Shown here piece by piece: positions 22,304 through 33,512 of a stretch of 64,000 nt of DNA (its first letter is position 1; each line of letters opens with the position of its first letter). The stretch covers positions 63,912,738 through 63,976,737 of the forward strand of contig NC_069135.1 in assembly GCF_026914265.1 (NCBI RefSeq). Direction: 5' to 3'. This DNA comes from Mya arenaria (lineage: Eukaryota > Mollusca > Bivalvia > Myida > Myidae). The notes beneath the pieces were generated by a model. It was not told where the DNA came from and made no database searches. It worked only from the letters and a program-made list of their open reading frames with translations. The position numbers and the translations under genes were made by a program.

Positions 22304-23584
22304 TAAGACTATTGTATTTTTTTCTGAGTGCGGTTCAAGGATTTTAAGTTAGTGAGTGCACACTTGGGATAGCCACAATAATTGGCGTTCAGTTTTATAT
22401 CAGTGGACATTGTTAAGTTTATATGTGGCCATCACGAAAATCTAGTAAAGACTATTGGCATCTATTTATATGGACCAGATTTTGGGGTCAAAAATAAGAA
22501 CGTGCAGCCCGGTTTCACCAGAAACGAATCAAATCAAATCAAATCAAAACACAAACCACATTCAGTGTTTTACTTTTATTGTTTCAAGACACTAGACACT
22601 ATTGTTTTAATCATTTTAGTTTTTTTCTTATACATTTGTGATAATTGAATTTTTAATCCGTCTGCTATAATATTGTTTTTTTTTCATTCGTTCCTAAACT
22701 ATACTGTAAATACAAATTATCTTTATGAAAAATTGAACATACACAATGGTCTTTATTGGTGTGATTAATTTCACATGCAGGCGAAATTGTTGGGTCCATT
22801 TGAAAAAAAATCCACACGTTCAATTAATTTGACAACCATATTCACAGTATACCTAAAAGACTCACCGAGAAGATATTTTTTCTTTGCATTAAACATTCAA
22901 CAATGTAATTTAACTTCATTAATACTATCAACTAATTATCAAATTTAATATTTGGCCTCAATTTCACGAAACTTCTTAAGCTAAACATACTTAAGTAGCT
23001 TTTTTCAATTAGCCCCAAAAATTCTTAAATTGATTTAAAATAACGGTTATTCTGTGTTTATTCTTTATATTCCGCATGCATCTTCATGCAATCTTCAAAT
23101 TTCTATGTTATTATTTTTGTTCTTTTGTTTCCATGTCTTTGCTATACCCAATTGGAAAGTTTTCATAAAAAATAATATTCTGTTTTAAACCAATTTAAAT
23201 GATTTTTATTTCATATTAAAACAAAGTATAGTGTTTAAAAAACAAACAATCATTTATTTGTTTTTAAAGCAAAAATCAAAAATAAAGTGAACAAACTATT
23301 TTTACGCTTGACTAAACTCATAAACATTATAATTTATTGTTTTAAACAATAAAATTTCAATGTCAATATTTTTCATGTTTTATATTGTTTCGGTTTCTAT
23401 GATGTATACATTTCGTACTGCGCCGGTAGAAACGTCCCGGGAACCGCTAGTGTTTCCGATTTAATAATAATGTTCGACCATTAAATGAAATTTTGTTTTA
23501 CTAATAATTAAGACTATACCTCGTTAAGAACTGGATTATCCAAGTGTAAACTTGACAATAAAAGTATGGATTTTTAAACACAGG
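22304..23584. other. AT-rich leader intron of gene A (inferred)
   Basis: The first 240 bases stay alignable with gene B (to about 22545), ending at 'cagcccggtttcaccagaaa', after which A has a short (AATCA)n run. The rest is very AT-rich with no repeat or gene I recognise. It ends in 'ttttaaacacag', a plausible acceptor one base before the ATG. Confidence 0.4.
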
Positions 23585-24506
23585 ATGGATGCAGTTCCAG
23601 GGAGAATCGCACCCGAGCCTGCAGGATCCTCCCACGACCACACTTTTTGTCAGCCATGTGCTGAAGATGGGAAGATAATCCTTCCCGAAGCCTTCTGTCC
23701 CGTCTGCAAGGAGTTTTTGTGTTCCCCCTGCGCTCGAGTACACAGGAACATGAAGCTTACCAAAAGTCACGCTCTCCAGGACAAGAGTACCATGCCTTCT
23801 TCATTGTACACAGAGAGTGATGATGAGACGTTTACAGAAACATGCCAGCACCATGCTAAAGAGTTTACAAAATATAAATGTACCAATCACGAGGCATTAC
23901 TCTGTGGAGAATGTTTGGCTGACAAAACCCACCGCTCATGTAACATTGAAAAGATTTCTCAACTTGCAAAACGGTACAGGGAGGGTACAGAATACAACAG
24001 TCTGAAGACAGGACTTGCCCAGATGGTCAATGACATTAGCAAACTTTCGCACGATATACATACAGACATGAAAACAGTTAACGACGAAAGCATTGCAAAT
24101 ATCAATGAGCTTCGCAAGTTTAGGAATGAAATCAACCTATACCTTGATAAGAGGGAAAAAGAGTTACTGGAAGAAATTGAGCAGACGAAAGAGAAATCAC
24201 AAAGCCTGTTAAGTGAACTAAAATTAAATTGCCAAGACATACAAGCTGCCACTGAGAAGCTCAAGGTCGAGCTACAAGCCATGGAGGTCAACAACAACCA
24301 GCTGTTCATATCTGGAACAAGAGCCATTAAGGAGTTATTCGGTCTACAGTCAGCCCTTAAGGACATCAGAGAGAGAAAAGTGCCTTACTTTAAGTTCAAC
24401 AGGGACCCCGCCACAGAACAGCTGCTGGCCTCATGCACAGCAATTGGCAGAGTGGATCAGACAGAGTCAGATTTTGCAGACCATCAGAAACAGTCGCAGG
24501 GGCGAG
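23585..24506 (+). CDS. TRIM-like gene A, coding exon 1 (B-box 1, B-box 2, coiled coil)
   Basis: The start is the ATG of MDAVPGR, because the same residues begin gene B and the dead copy; an upstream in-frame ATG at 23552 lies before the probable acceptor. B-box 1 ligands are C22, C25, C38, C41, C46, C49, H53, H62. B-box 2 ligands are C87, H90, C99, H102, C107, C110, H116, C119. A coiled coil follows from about residue 125 to 285 (LRKFRNEINLYLDKREKELL region). There is no RING, so the protein probably cannot act as a ubiquitin ligase by itself; B-box/coiled-coil parts of TRIM proteins drive dimerisation and higher assembly. The exon leaves in phase 1 at 'gag|gtaagc' (24507). It joins in frame to 28771, giving a protein of about 599 residues. 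Confidence 0.9.
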
Positions 24507-24689
24507 GTAAGCAACACAATGCTGTTATATCATAGTTAGGTTTCACGTTTTATTTAAATGTTTTATTTTATGCTACGCTACTTTACTGCTATTCTTTCTT
24601 CTCAAAGTTATTTGAGATATACATGTATACGTATAACCACTCCCTTAATTTCCCTTTGAAATAGAAGTTATTACACAATCGGAAGCTTT

Positions 24690-25130
24690 GTGCTTGAACG
24701 TGTGTGTTTTTGTGTGTGCTTACGAGCGTGTGTGCCTGTATGTGTGCCTATTAATGTACGAATGTGAGATTTTGTTCGTGGGTGAATACGTTTGAACGTG
24801 TGTTGTGCCTGTGAGTGCGTGTACGTATGTGTGAATGTTCGTGTATTGTTTGCAATTGATGAATTGTCGTTGGTTTGAACGTGTGTTTTGAGAATGTATG
24901 TACGATGTGTTTGTGGGTGTGTTTGTTTGAACATGTGTTTTGTAGGTGCGTGTACGTGTGTGTGGGTGTACGTGCGATGTGAGCGTGGGTGTGTATGTTT
25001 GTATGAGTGTATGTATTGTATCTCTGAGTGTGTGTTTGAGTGAGTGCATGTGTGCGTACGAACATAAGTGTCTTTTGTGCCTGTGAGTGCGTGCAAGATT
25101 GTATGTTTGTGCATTTCTTGTGTTGGTGTA
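24690..25130. repeat. GT-rich simple-sequence tract in intron of gene A
   Basis: About 440 bases of degenerate (TG)n mixed with 'tgtgtgtttg', 'gtgagtgcgtg' and 'gaacgtgtgtt'. Three overlapping minus-strand open frames of His/Thr-rich composition arise from the ACAC strand and are not genes. Confidence 0.9.
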
Positions 25131-25399
25131 TATGTACTCTAAAAGTGACTTCTAGGAATTGTTACTATATTTTACTTCGAACTGCATCTGTGTGTAGGTA
25201 TTGATTTAAACGTTATGTGAATAAAGGAAATAAGAACAAAATCATTTTCAAATCAGCCTTACTATTTTAACAAAGCATAGACTGGTTATCTACAGGAACA
25301 AATACATTTTTTAACAAGTTTATTTCCAAACATCTCATCAGGGTAATCGGTTGTGTGTTTTTGTTCAATACTTAATTAATTATCTACGGTGTTTCGTTA

Positions 25400-26185
25400 C
25401 TAGCGTAGGTCTTGGTATAAAAATAGAGTGCTCGATGTGTTTAAGCAATCATGGTAGAAGGATAAACAATAGTAGTACTTTATGCACATATAAACTAATA
25501 AAGGAACATTTTGAAATTGAACTTTACCTAGAGTATTTACCAAAGAAGCTAAAAATGTCTTTGTCTAAGCTAAGATTGTCATCTCATAAACTGCATATAG
25601 AAACCGCCGATATGGCCGAAATATAATAGATAGAGCCCAACGTTATTGTAATGTGTGTAACTCTAATGATTTAGAAGATGAATATCATTTCATCATAATA
25701 TGTCCGGTATATAATGAATTCAGAAAAAAATTGATTGAAAGATAGTATATTAGAAACCCAAGTATGTACAAGTTTATCGAACTAATGTTATCAAAACACG
25801 TAAGCATACTAAGTAGCTTAAGTAAATTTATAAATCAAGCATTTATGTTAAGAAATTCCTTAATAAATAACACCGTTTAGATCAAGTATTATGACATTTG
25901 TGAATAGCCTCCCATAATACTTCAATACTGTATTTAATATATATCCAACAGTTTGATTTTGATATGTATCTTGTTTCCCTTTTTTGATACCTTATTTTTT
26001 AATTTTTTTTTGTTCTTTAATTTAACTCACTTATAATATTCTCTTTTTTTGTATTTAGGCCATAAATCGTTGTGATCATTACTGAATATTTATATGTGTG
26101 TTTATATTTTCTATATTTTGTCAAGAAACTGTTACATAACATGTTTACGTCAATAAAATTTCTGTCTGTCTGTCTGTCTGTCTGG
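25400..26185 (+). mobile_element. 5'-truncated LINE (non-LTR retrotransposon) 3' end
   Basis: The reading KLIKEHFEIELYL, LPKKLKMSLSKLRLSSHKL then HIET, and after a frameshift near 25610 GRNIIDRAQRYC, C-x2-C, EDEYHF and CPVYNEFRKK, is the standard C-terminal tail of LINE polymerases with its C-x2-C...H...C knuckle. A stop follows at 25744 and more element-like text runs to about 25880. The 3' end is 'gtcaataaaatttctg' followed by a (TCTG)6 tail at 26161-26184, where the element stops. Only the last part of ORF2 is present, so it was 5'-truncated on insertion and has decayed since. It sits in the intron of gene A in the same direction and is absent from gene B. Confidence 0.85.
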
Positions 26186-26829
26186 TATAAATACAAAATT
26201 CGTTTGTTTGAAACATCAAATAAAATATATTTACATTATCACACTTTTTAAGATGGTTCAAACATAAGCTATAATTACATCGTTGCCATCATAGGCGGCA
26301 CTATTTGTCTGTGATTATTTGGTATAATATTATTATACTATCGGCCCCATTCCCAAAGCAAAATTAACAATATGTTTCTCAATCTTTAGAAAAACATCCA
26401 AATCAAACTAAAAAAGCAATAAAAATCAAAGAATTATGAAAGTCTTTTACGTGAACTGGTTCATTCAACATCCTGATAATTATGTGATGATAAGTTTTGT
26501 GGATAATTTAATTCTGAATAATTGATTTTCATCACATTCAGGGATCAGTATGGAATCTGTCATGATTTATTGCAATATATATTTACACCCAATGGATTGA
26601 TATTTCAACCGTTTCAGGTCTTTTGACAGCGAAAAGAAACTTATATTTAATAATTACCTCATTCGCAAGAATCTGAAAAGCTTGTTCTTTTAACTTTAAA
26701 AATTCCAATCTGAAAAGCTTGTTCTTTTAACTTTAAAAGTTCCAAGTTCAGGCATTATTCGTAACAACACTTTTTATTCCGCAAAATGTCTAGAGTCTTT
26801 TTCCGAAAATAGGCAGAAAAGCCCTGTTT

Positions 26830-27302
26830 ATTTACATTATCAGAAGATCTCTGTGTTACATCAATGGCGATATTTTAAGTCAGAAATTGTTTGATATATT
26901 TGGTTTCTTTGTTACATAGCTGCTATCATTGGAGACACAATAAGTCAGAGATTGTTTGAGATGTTTATATTATTAGAAGGTCTCTCTGTTATATTGTTGC
27001 TGTCATAGGCGACAGTGTAAGTCAGAGATTGCTTGATATAATTATTAGACAGTCTCTGTGATACACCATTGCTATCATAGGCGGCAGTACTAGTTAAAGA
27101 TTGTTTAAGATATAAATCTACTATTAGAAGGTCTCTCTGTTATATTGTTGCTGTCATAGGCGACAGTATCAGTCAGAGATTGTTTAATATATTTATATAA
27201 ATTATGGTAAGAAGGTCCTGTATTATATCATATCTAGCATAGGCGGCAATTTCAGTCAGAGGTTGTTTTATATATTTATATAAATAATGATAAGAATCCC
27301 CT
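26830..27302. repeat. ~75-85-bp tandem repeat interrupted by an insertion
   Basis: About six units share 'ttagaaggtctctctgttat', 'attgttgctgtcataggcg', 'gcagtatcagtcagagattg' and 'tttgatatat'. A related single unit lies near 26275. One further unit resumes after the foldback insertion at about 27846-27895 ('atatcatatctagcatagg', 'cggcagtttcagtcagaggt'), showing that the array was continuous before that insertion. Confidence 0.8.
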
Positions 27303-27845
27303 GTATTGATAATATATGTCATGTGCACCCATTGCGGATAGAAAAATACGACCCGAGGGCACCTGCGTTGCCAGGTAACCAGGCTTTCCGAGTTACCGGC
27401 TACGCAGCGTGCCCGAGGGTCGTATTTTTCTATCAGGAACGGACACACATGATAGATATTTTTTCTAGCATACATGCATTATATTTTTTGGTTAAGAAAA
27501 TACATAAAAAGCGCATTTTTGTACCAATCACCAAATATCGCGTGCGATCATGTTAACTGACGTCATTAGGCGCAGTAATTTGTATTCACTGCATACGTCA
27601 ATTAGTTCCTTCGACATCACGTCTTTTAAGGGTTATTTTGTTTTGTTTTTTAAAGTATGTTTTTGTGAAGTTAATGTTAATGAAACTCATCTATTTAAAT
27701 CTCATAATTATGATTACATAAAGTGTATTATAAAAGAAATTGAAATTATTACGTCACAGCGCTTGACTCATCTGGCATGGGGGGACGTCAGATGGAGGTT
27801 TCCAGCACGGCTGAATTCACCGGAAATGCCTATCCATTGTGCTAG
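27303..27845. mobile_element. Foldback/MITE-like insertion with long hairpin
   Basis: The sequence is inserted into the tandem array described above. Its left part (27303-27455) is one long imperfect hairpin: 'gatagaaaaatacgacccga' is mirrored 70 bases on by 'ggtcgtatttttctatc', with 24 of 26 bases pairing, and pairing continues outward through 'catgtg' for roughly another 25 bases. Both strands therefore read similar peptides (IEKYDPRA and CPRVVFFY), an artefact of the palindrome. The rest carries TGACGTCA-type sites and 'aagggttatt', as in the element at 15660-15930. No transposase is present; it would be non-autonomous. Target duplications are not clear. Confidence 0.68.
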
Positions 27846-27929
27846 AATATATCATATCTAGCATAGGCGGCAGTTTCAGTCAGAGGTTGTTAAGAATTGT
27901 ATATATATTATTATGAACATATCAGCGTT

Positions 27930-28362
27930 TACCTATGGTTACACCGTATAATTCCCTGGCTACTACTGCTACCTATGGTTCAGCGGAAACTCCACTGGCT
28001 GATACTGCTACCTATGGTTACACCGTATACTCCCCTTTCAGATACTGCCCTCTATGCATACAGCATATACTTCTTTTACTGATAACTCCCCTAATGGTTA
28101 CAATGCTAACTTCTCTGACTGACACTGCCCCCTATAGTTACAACGTATTCTTCTCAAACTGATTCTGCCACCTATGGTTACAACGTACTTTTCTGATTGA
28201 AACTGTCCCCTTTTACTACAACGTATACTTCTTTGACTGATACTGCCCCAAGGGTTGCACCGCATACCTCTTACGGATACTGCCCCCTATGGTTACACTG
28301 TATACGTCTCGGACTTATTTTGCCCCCTATGGTTACATAATATATTTCTGACTGATACTGAT
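27930..28362. repeat. ~40-bp minisatellite, about 11 copies
   Basis: The unit reads 'ctgatactgccccctatggt' then 'tacaccgtatacttct'. Copies of 'ctatggttaca' or variants occur at about 27932, 27972, 28012, 28052, 28090, 28131, 28171, 28208, 28250, 28287 and 28327. The array lies 400 bases before exon 2 of gene A and is absent from gene B's short intron. Confidence 0.85.
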
Positions 28363-28770
28363 ATTTCCTGTAATTGTCTTTTGATTTCATTCAGAAAGTG
28401 TGATCAAATGCATTTTCATGTTCCAAATAGAGGTTTAATCTTTATATTCTTTTAAGTATAATTTTATAACATTTGAGTGAACAACATTTTTATCACCAAA
28501 ACTAAGTTTCAAATATATGTTTATACAATTAAATTATAGATTTGCAAACAATCCAAGAAGATGTATTTTAAAGCTTCAAATATCTCTTTGTGTACATGCC
28601 CATTTTTTATATTGTTTCATACATGCACGTTCCATCAAAGTCATAAACACATCTTTAGATACATGCGTTTACTATGAACATATCTTCGTTTGCTAAATTT
28701 TAAAGACCAGCGAAGCGGGCATAAATAAACACTATTGTTGTTCATGAACAGTTTTATTTCGATATTTCAG

Positions 28771-29648
28771 CCTTAAACCAGTGCAGAGCAGACCTAAGCC
28801 AGTCCCAGTTTAGCAAGCTGTTTGACATTCCAGTGAAGACGGCAGCCGACCCCATTAAATGCGGGCTGACCAGTGTGGCCCTTCTGTCCGGAGAAAGGCT
28901 CCTACTAGCTGACTTCATAAATAGCTCAGTAAAGCTTGTGGACACCACTACCAACAAGATGGTGTCCCAGGTGAAACTTCCAGGTGATCCGCAGGACCTG
29001 TGTCTCCTGCCTGGGGACAGGGCAGCTGTAGCTCTGCCTAATAAGAAAAAGATACAGTTCGTATCTACTCGGGGAAATGTAACACTACAGGAAGTTGTTA
29101 ATGTAGATGGACGATGTTATGGAATAGATTTCTGTGATGACAACCTGATAGTGTCCTTCTCCCGCCCAGGAAAGGTTGTGATGATTGACATAAAGGGAAA
29201 GGTGAAGAAAAGTGTGGACAAAGACAGCAGTGGAAAACCTTTGTTTCTGTATCCTGAGTATCTGACAGTGACCAGAGAGAGCCAGACTCCTCCGGTCATA
29301 TATGTCACAGACATGGGCACCAACACCGTAACCAAGCTGAGCATCTCACTAGAGGTTCTCCAGACCTACAAAGACCCGATACTGAAATCACCACGTGGTC
29401 TTACAGCCGTGGGTGACAACCAGCTGCTCGTGTGTGGGTGGGACAGTAACACCATACTGTTAGTGGACACGCTCACCGGCAAGATAACCCAACTGCTGGG
29501 GAAGGAAGAGGGGATAGAGAATCCACAAAGTGTGGCTTACTGTTCACTGAGGAAGATGTTGTTTGTCACCTGCTGGTGGTTTGGCAGACCTGATTCGGAT
29601 AATATCGTAAAAGTATTCAACTTAGTACAGTTCAAGTCTGCCAATTAA
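28771..29648 (+). CDS. TRIM-like gene A, coding exon 2 (NHL-like beta-propeller)
   Basis: Acceptor 'tttcgatatttcag'; phase-1 entry completes the codon g|cc (Ala) and continues LNQCRADLSQSQF without a break to TAA at 29646, about 291 residues. Repeated blades of the type 'LLLADFINSSVKLVD', 'LIVSFSRPGKVVMIDIKGKV', 'VIYVTDMGTNTVTKLSI' and 'QLLVCGWDSNTILLVDTLTG' have the hydrophobic/Asp/Asn pattern of NHL-like propellers, as found at the C terminus of bivalve TRIM-like proteins. This part should bind the ligand (protein, RNA or other). The C terminus extends seven residues beyond gene B's. A possible AATAAA poly(A) signal is at about 30230. Confidence 0.9.
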
Positions 29649-30408
29649 TATGAGTGAAATCTGTATCAGGTGTGAAATAATTGTTAGGTTTAAGAATAAT
29701 TCTAATATACAGTATCATACTGACAATACGCTTATACAATGCTTTATTTCACATATCGAGCGATTCAATTACTGTGAGAGTGTTTGACGGAAACTTGACT
29801 TTTAAATTATTTTGAATTCTAACAGTTATCATGAGTGACAAGTAGTGTAGTAATGTGTTATAAGAAAATAATATACGAGTTTGAGAATGTGTATTATTAA
29901 TTGAAATGTTAGTAGCTGATTGTGTATGAAATATACCAACAAGTTGGTTTCTTACTTGTGAATGTTTAATTAAACAATATAATTGTGTAATAGAATGATT
30001 CAGAATATAGATTACAGAGTTGTAGATGTTTAAAGTGTTTATATTGAAATTAAACATACATGTTCGTATCTTTATGCATGTTTATTGAATGAATAATTCT
30101 ATAGACATTGACCTTAGTGTGGATTGTTTGAACAGACATTGACCATAGTTAAAATAGTTGAATTGATATATGAATTGAATGATTAACCGACATTGAACAA
30201 TGTGCAAATTGATTCCTCATATATTTATTGAATAAATTATACAAACATTGGTGTACTAGATGTAACTAATGTCAAAAAGGTGTTTAAATGGACTCGCTCA
30301 TGTTTTTGGACCAAAACATATTTCCCAAGTAATGCATCTGAAATGAGTTATCGTATTATTAGTTTACTGTTTGAAACCTTAATTACTGCAAAGGCTACAA
30401 TCGAAGTA

Positions 30409-30582
30409 CAGTCGAATCCCGTTGGCTCGAACTCGCTTGGCTCGAATTCCTTGTTAGCTGGAACTGATGTAAACGACCGATTTCATTATACTGAAGGAAA
30501 GCATTCCCGCTTGGTTCGAATTTTCCGAGGCTCGAGGTATTTTCGACGGTCCCTGTGATTTCGAGCCAACTGGGTTTGACTG
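30409..30582. mobile_element. pogo/Tigger-like MITE, copy A
   Basis: Terminal inverted repeats 'cagtcgaatcccgttggctc' and 'gagccaactgggtttgactg', flanked by TA on both sides, 174 bp. A TA target and CAGT-type ends fit the Tc1/mariner superfamily, pogo branch. No transposase remains. The same element at the same relative place behind gene B shows that it was inserted before the duplication. Confidence 0.82.
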
Positions 30583-31849
30583 TATATAAAGAAAATCTGG
30601 TCTTATTAGGCAGCATTATTAATGTGAAAATCCCCCGCTGGCACAGCCCAAATATCATTAGAAAATCGATAACTCGACCACTCGAACTGATTCTCAAGGG
30701 ATATCCGTACCTTTCTTAAATTAATTGAAAGTTTCGCGTGATAATATCAATCAACCAATCTCACAACAGCCTTTAGCTGATTTGTAACAGGTGTGGAAAT
30801 CGTTGAATTCAAAGACAATTTGTTTAGTATATATCAACATATGTTTAAGAGGTGTAGCTGTCATAGTTTAATACTCCTGATGATAGCAAACACTTAAATT
30901 CGTATGAACATTAATCCGAAGAAGTGCATTATCCAAACCATGCACAAGTCCCTTTAAAATGTAATTGTTATTGTGTGTCCTGCGTATCATAACTGGCATT
31001 TGACCGGCATGGAAAGCATTACCTATATCCAATTGACGTTCAACCTAAAATATATTTCAGTTTGTTTGTAAAATTGCAAGAAAGAAGTGTCAGATTTTTT
31101 TCCGCCACATTTTCTAAAATCTCACATCGAGTGATACCTTTGACACATCTCGACTACCGATTTTTCATCATAAAGTAATGGAAATTGGTTTAGAGATGCC
31201 TAAATAAAGTTTATAACGACAACATTACCAATTTCAAATCATGTGTAAATTATTTAGTTTGCGGAAAATAAGATGTGTGTCTTTGGAAAATTGTGCACGT
31301 TTCTTTACGCCCATCGACTGGCTTTAGGATGAAAACTTCCTTTATTTTTGTGAACTCTTTTCTAGTCTGTCATTCAGCCTTTCGAGTTATCTAATATAAA
31401 TATTAGTTTTCAGGGAAAGTTATTTCTAATTTAGCAATAAATTTGAAACAATGCGCTCAAAAATGTATTTTAACGTTGCTGACGTCAACGTTGTTTTGGT
31501 GTACGTTGTCGTCAAATAGGGATATTTTGAGGAATTGAATGCCAATAGAACGACATGTATTCTTGGAACAAATGCGAAATGTTATAGTAACGTTAAGCAA
31601 ATGAAACGGAATGATGTTTTTTCTATATCAAAAGGTGTCTTTGATGGATTTGCATGAATGATTGATAAATTTATCGTTTGCATGAACAATGGAGATTATG
31701 CATGTACTCTTACACACGAAATGGTAAAACTGTTTATTTGACCTCGCGATGATCATCTTAAGATGAAAATGTTACATAAGAATTTTAAGATATGTTATAT
31801 GCATGTGATTAATAACCTCATAAACATTTTAACACTCCCGAATTATAAT

Positions 31850-31930
31850 GATGCTCCGAGTGGAGATCAAACACGGGTCCCTCTGATTAAGAGGACGATA
31901 CGCTTACCACTCGGCCTTCACCACTCAGTT
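31850..31930 (-). mobile_element. tRNA-derived SINE remnant, copy A
   Basis: On the minus strand 'ggccgagtggtaagcgtat' is a box A-like stretch and 'gacccgtgtttgatctcc' a box B-like stretch; an anticodon-type hairpin (TCCTC-loop-GAGGG) lies between them. The acceptor arms do not pair. The same remnant is present behind gene B (58116-58191). Confidence 0.65.
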
Positions 31931-32054
31931 AGTATTTTAAGGTCCCGGTGTCATATTAATTTTGATGTTTTTATTGATTTTTGTTTTAACACATAACTTA
32001 ATCTTTTTCAATAGGCATCAACAACTTTCATGGACGAGTTTAATAAAAATCTTG

Positions 32055-32880
32055 TATAAAATGACAACGAGTGTCAGATCTTTTTATCACATGCTTAAAA
32101 CAGGGGTTTTATTACCAATTTAGTTCCACTTTCTAAACCCATTGTTTGACAGCCAAAGTACTCAGAGTAGAATGTCAACGATGCGCCATACAAATAGTTC
32201 CAAATGAAAATGACAAAAATAGCTAGCAGTTACCAGGTTTTAATTCTGATAAAGCGCTTAACAAGTCACAAATATTAAAATGTGTAGTAAAATATCCCAC
32301 AACAATAAGTACACAATTTGATGATGTCACACTGAGAGTACATGCATTTACGCGGTTTATGAGACCTACATCGCTCTGTCAAGTTTAACTGTGTGCATGG
32401 ATTTAAAAGTTATTCGCTGTCGCTGTCTACGATGGTTTTGCAGCGTTTTCTTAGTGTACATGGAGTTTCACAGAATGCAGAAGATTACGGCGAAGCCTTA
32501 TTCTGTACTGCATGGATGTTAATGTTCCACCAAGAATGTTTCCAGAGAACATGATGTTCTAGCCGTAATGGGAAGTGTAAGATGTAGCCTGCGGAATTTG
32601 TATTTGTGTTTTTGGTAATCGACAGCTAATTTAAGTGTCAAGAAAATGGCATTGATTGCACATTGCCTGTGTTTGTCAACATGGAGATGTTTGAAATGTT
32701 CTTGTGTTGTTTGTCACTAATGTAAATGCTGTATTTGTTGACTGACTGGATATTTCTGTGACTTGTGATCTGAATTTTCTGGTTGGCGGAACATTGTTAT
32801 GAGAAAGGTTTTGAACAAGATGCTTTCTGGCACTATGATTCGTTAGCGATTTGGGTATATTACACAGAAAACAAGGGTAA
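32055..32880. other. Segment present only in copy A of the duplication
   Basis: Gene B's flank passes directly from the sequence matching about 32030 to that matching about 32885, so roughly 830 bases were gained by A or lost by B. The segment is moderately AT-rich with no gene recognised and no clear terminal repeats. Confidence 0.55.
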
Positions 32881-33027
32881 GCATGTGGTGAAAATATTTG
32901 CTCTAAAACGTTATATAAGAGTTTGTAGAAATAGAGCCATTCTCAATAATTTAGGTTCCATTTTATGTTATCCAACTGACTTAAAATGTAACTCCATTAG
33001 CTTACGCACATTCAACGTGTAATCTGA

Positions 33028-33512
33028 GTGTGTGTCGATACCGTGCACTTGCTCAATAAAACCGAAAACGGCGTCATACCCGCAGATGGCTGTATCCTGA
33101 CATCCATTACAACGCTTACCGGAATGGCGATACATGGAGAGCAAATGTTTTATTACAAAACACTGGTTGAGTATACGGACGTGTTTACTGGCCTGTCATC
33201 GTTTTCCGAATGGTTGAAGCAATTTAACTACCCCGTCCTTATAGCACACGATGCAGTTTTTGACACTAGATTAATAATAAATAGATGAGCTGTGGTATAA
33301 ACCATTCCCACATGTATTGTTTTGCGGACAGTTTATGGCTTTGCAAAGTAATCTTTCCTGGATGCACAAGCTGCAAATTATCTGCAATCGTCCAAAATAT
33401 ATTGAACATATATTACTTCAATGCTCACAGCGCAGACGCTGATGTTGCCGCCTTAGGAGCCCTGCTACGAACAGTCGACGGTCTACCGCAAAAGCTTCAG
33501 AATACGTTCTAA
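33028..33512 (+). pseudogene. PML-type DEDDh exonuclease domain, broken, copy A
   Basis: The peptide pieces VDTVHLLNKTENGVI, FTGLSSFSEWLKQF, PVLIAHDAVFDTRLI, CFADSLWLCKVIFP and NAHSADADVAALGALL follow the order of the 3'-5' exonuclease domain found at the C terminus of PML isoform I and of many invertebrate proteins: a first Asp in Exo I, FD in Exo II and H-x4-D in Exo III. The first motif is already degraded (DTV instead of DxE). The reading is broken once in the middle, so only two-frame remnants remain, and there is no start, upstream exon or intron support. It lies 3.4 kb behind TRIM-like gene A on the same strand, and its twin lies behind gene B. It could be a dead 3' exon of a larger gene or a processed fragment. 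Confidence 0.78.

Noticed and set aside
23552-23584. Upstream in-frame ATG as start of TRIM-like gene A
   Set aside because: It lies before a likely acceptor; MDAVPGR is the start shared by the paralogues.
24671-25114. Minus-strand open frames rich in His and Thr
   Set aside because: They are the complement of a GT-rich simple-sequence tract inside an intron.
27173-27556. Opposing open frames with matching peptides as a coding pair
   Set aside because: The likeness comes from the DNA palindrome itself.
31850-31930. Possible tRNA gene on the minus strand
   Set aside because: The acceptor and T stems do not pair; duplicated with its flank as a SINE remnant.
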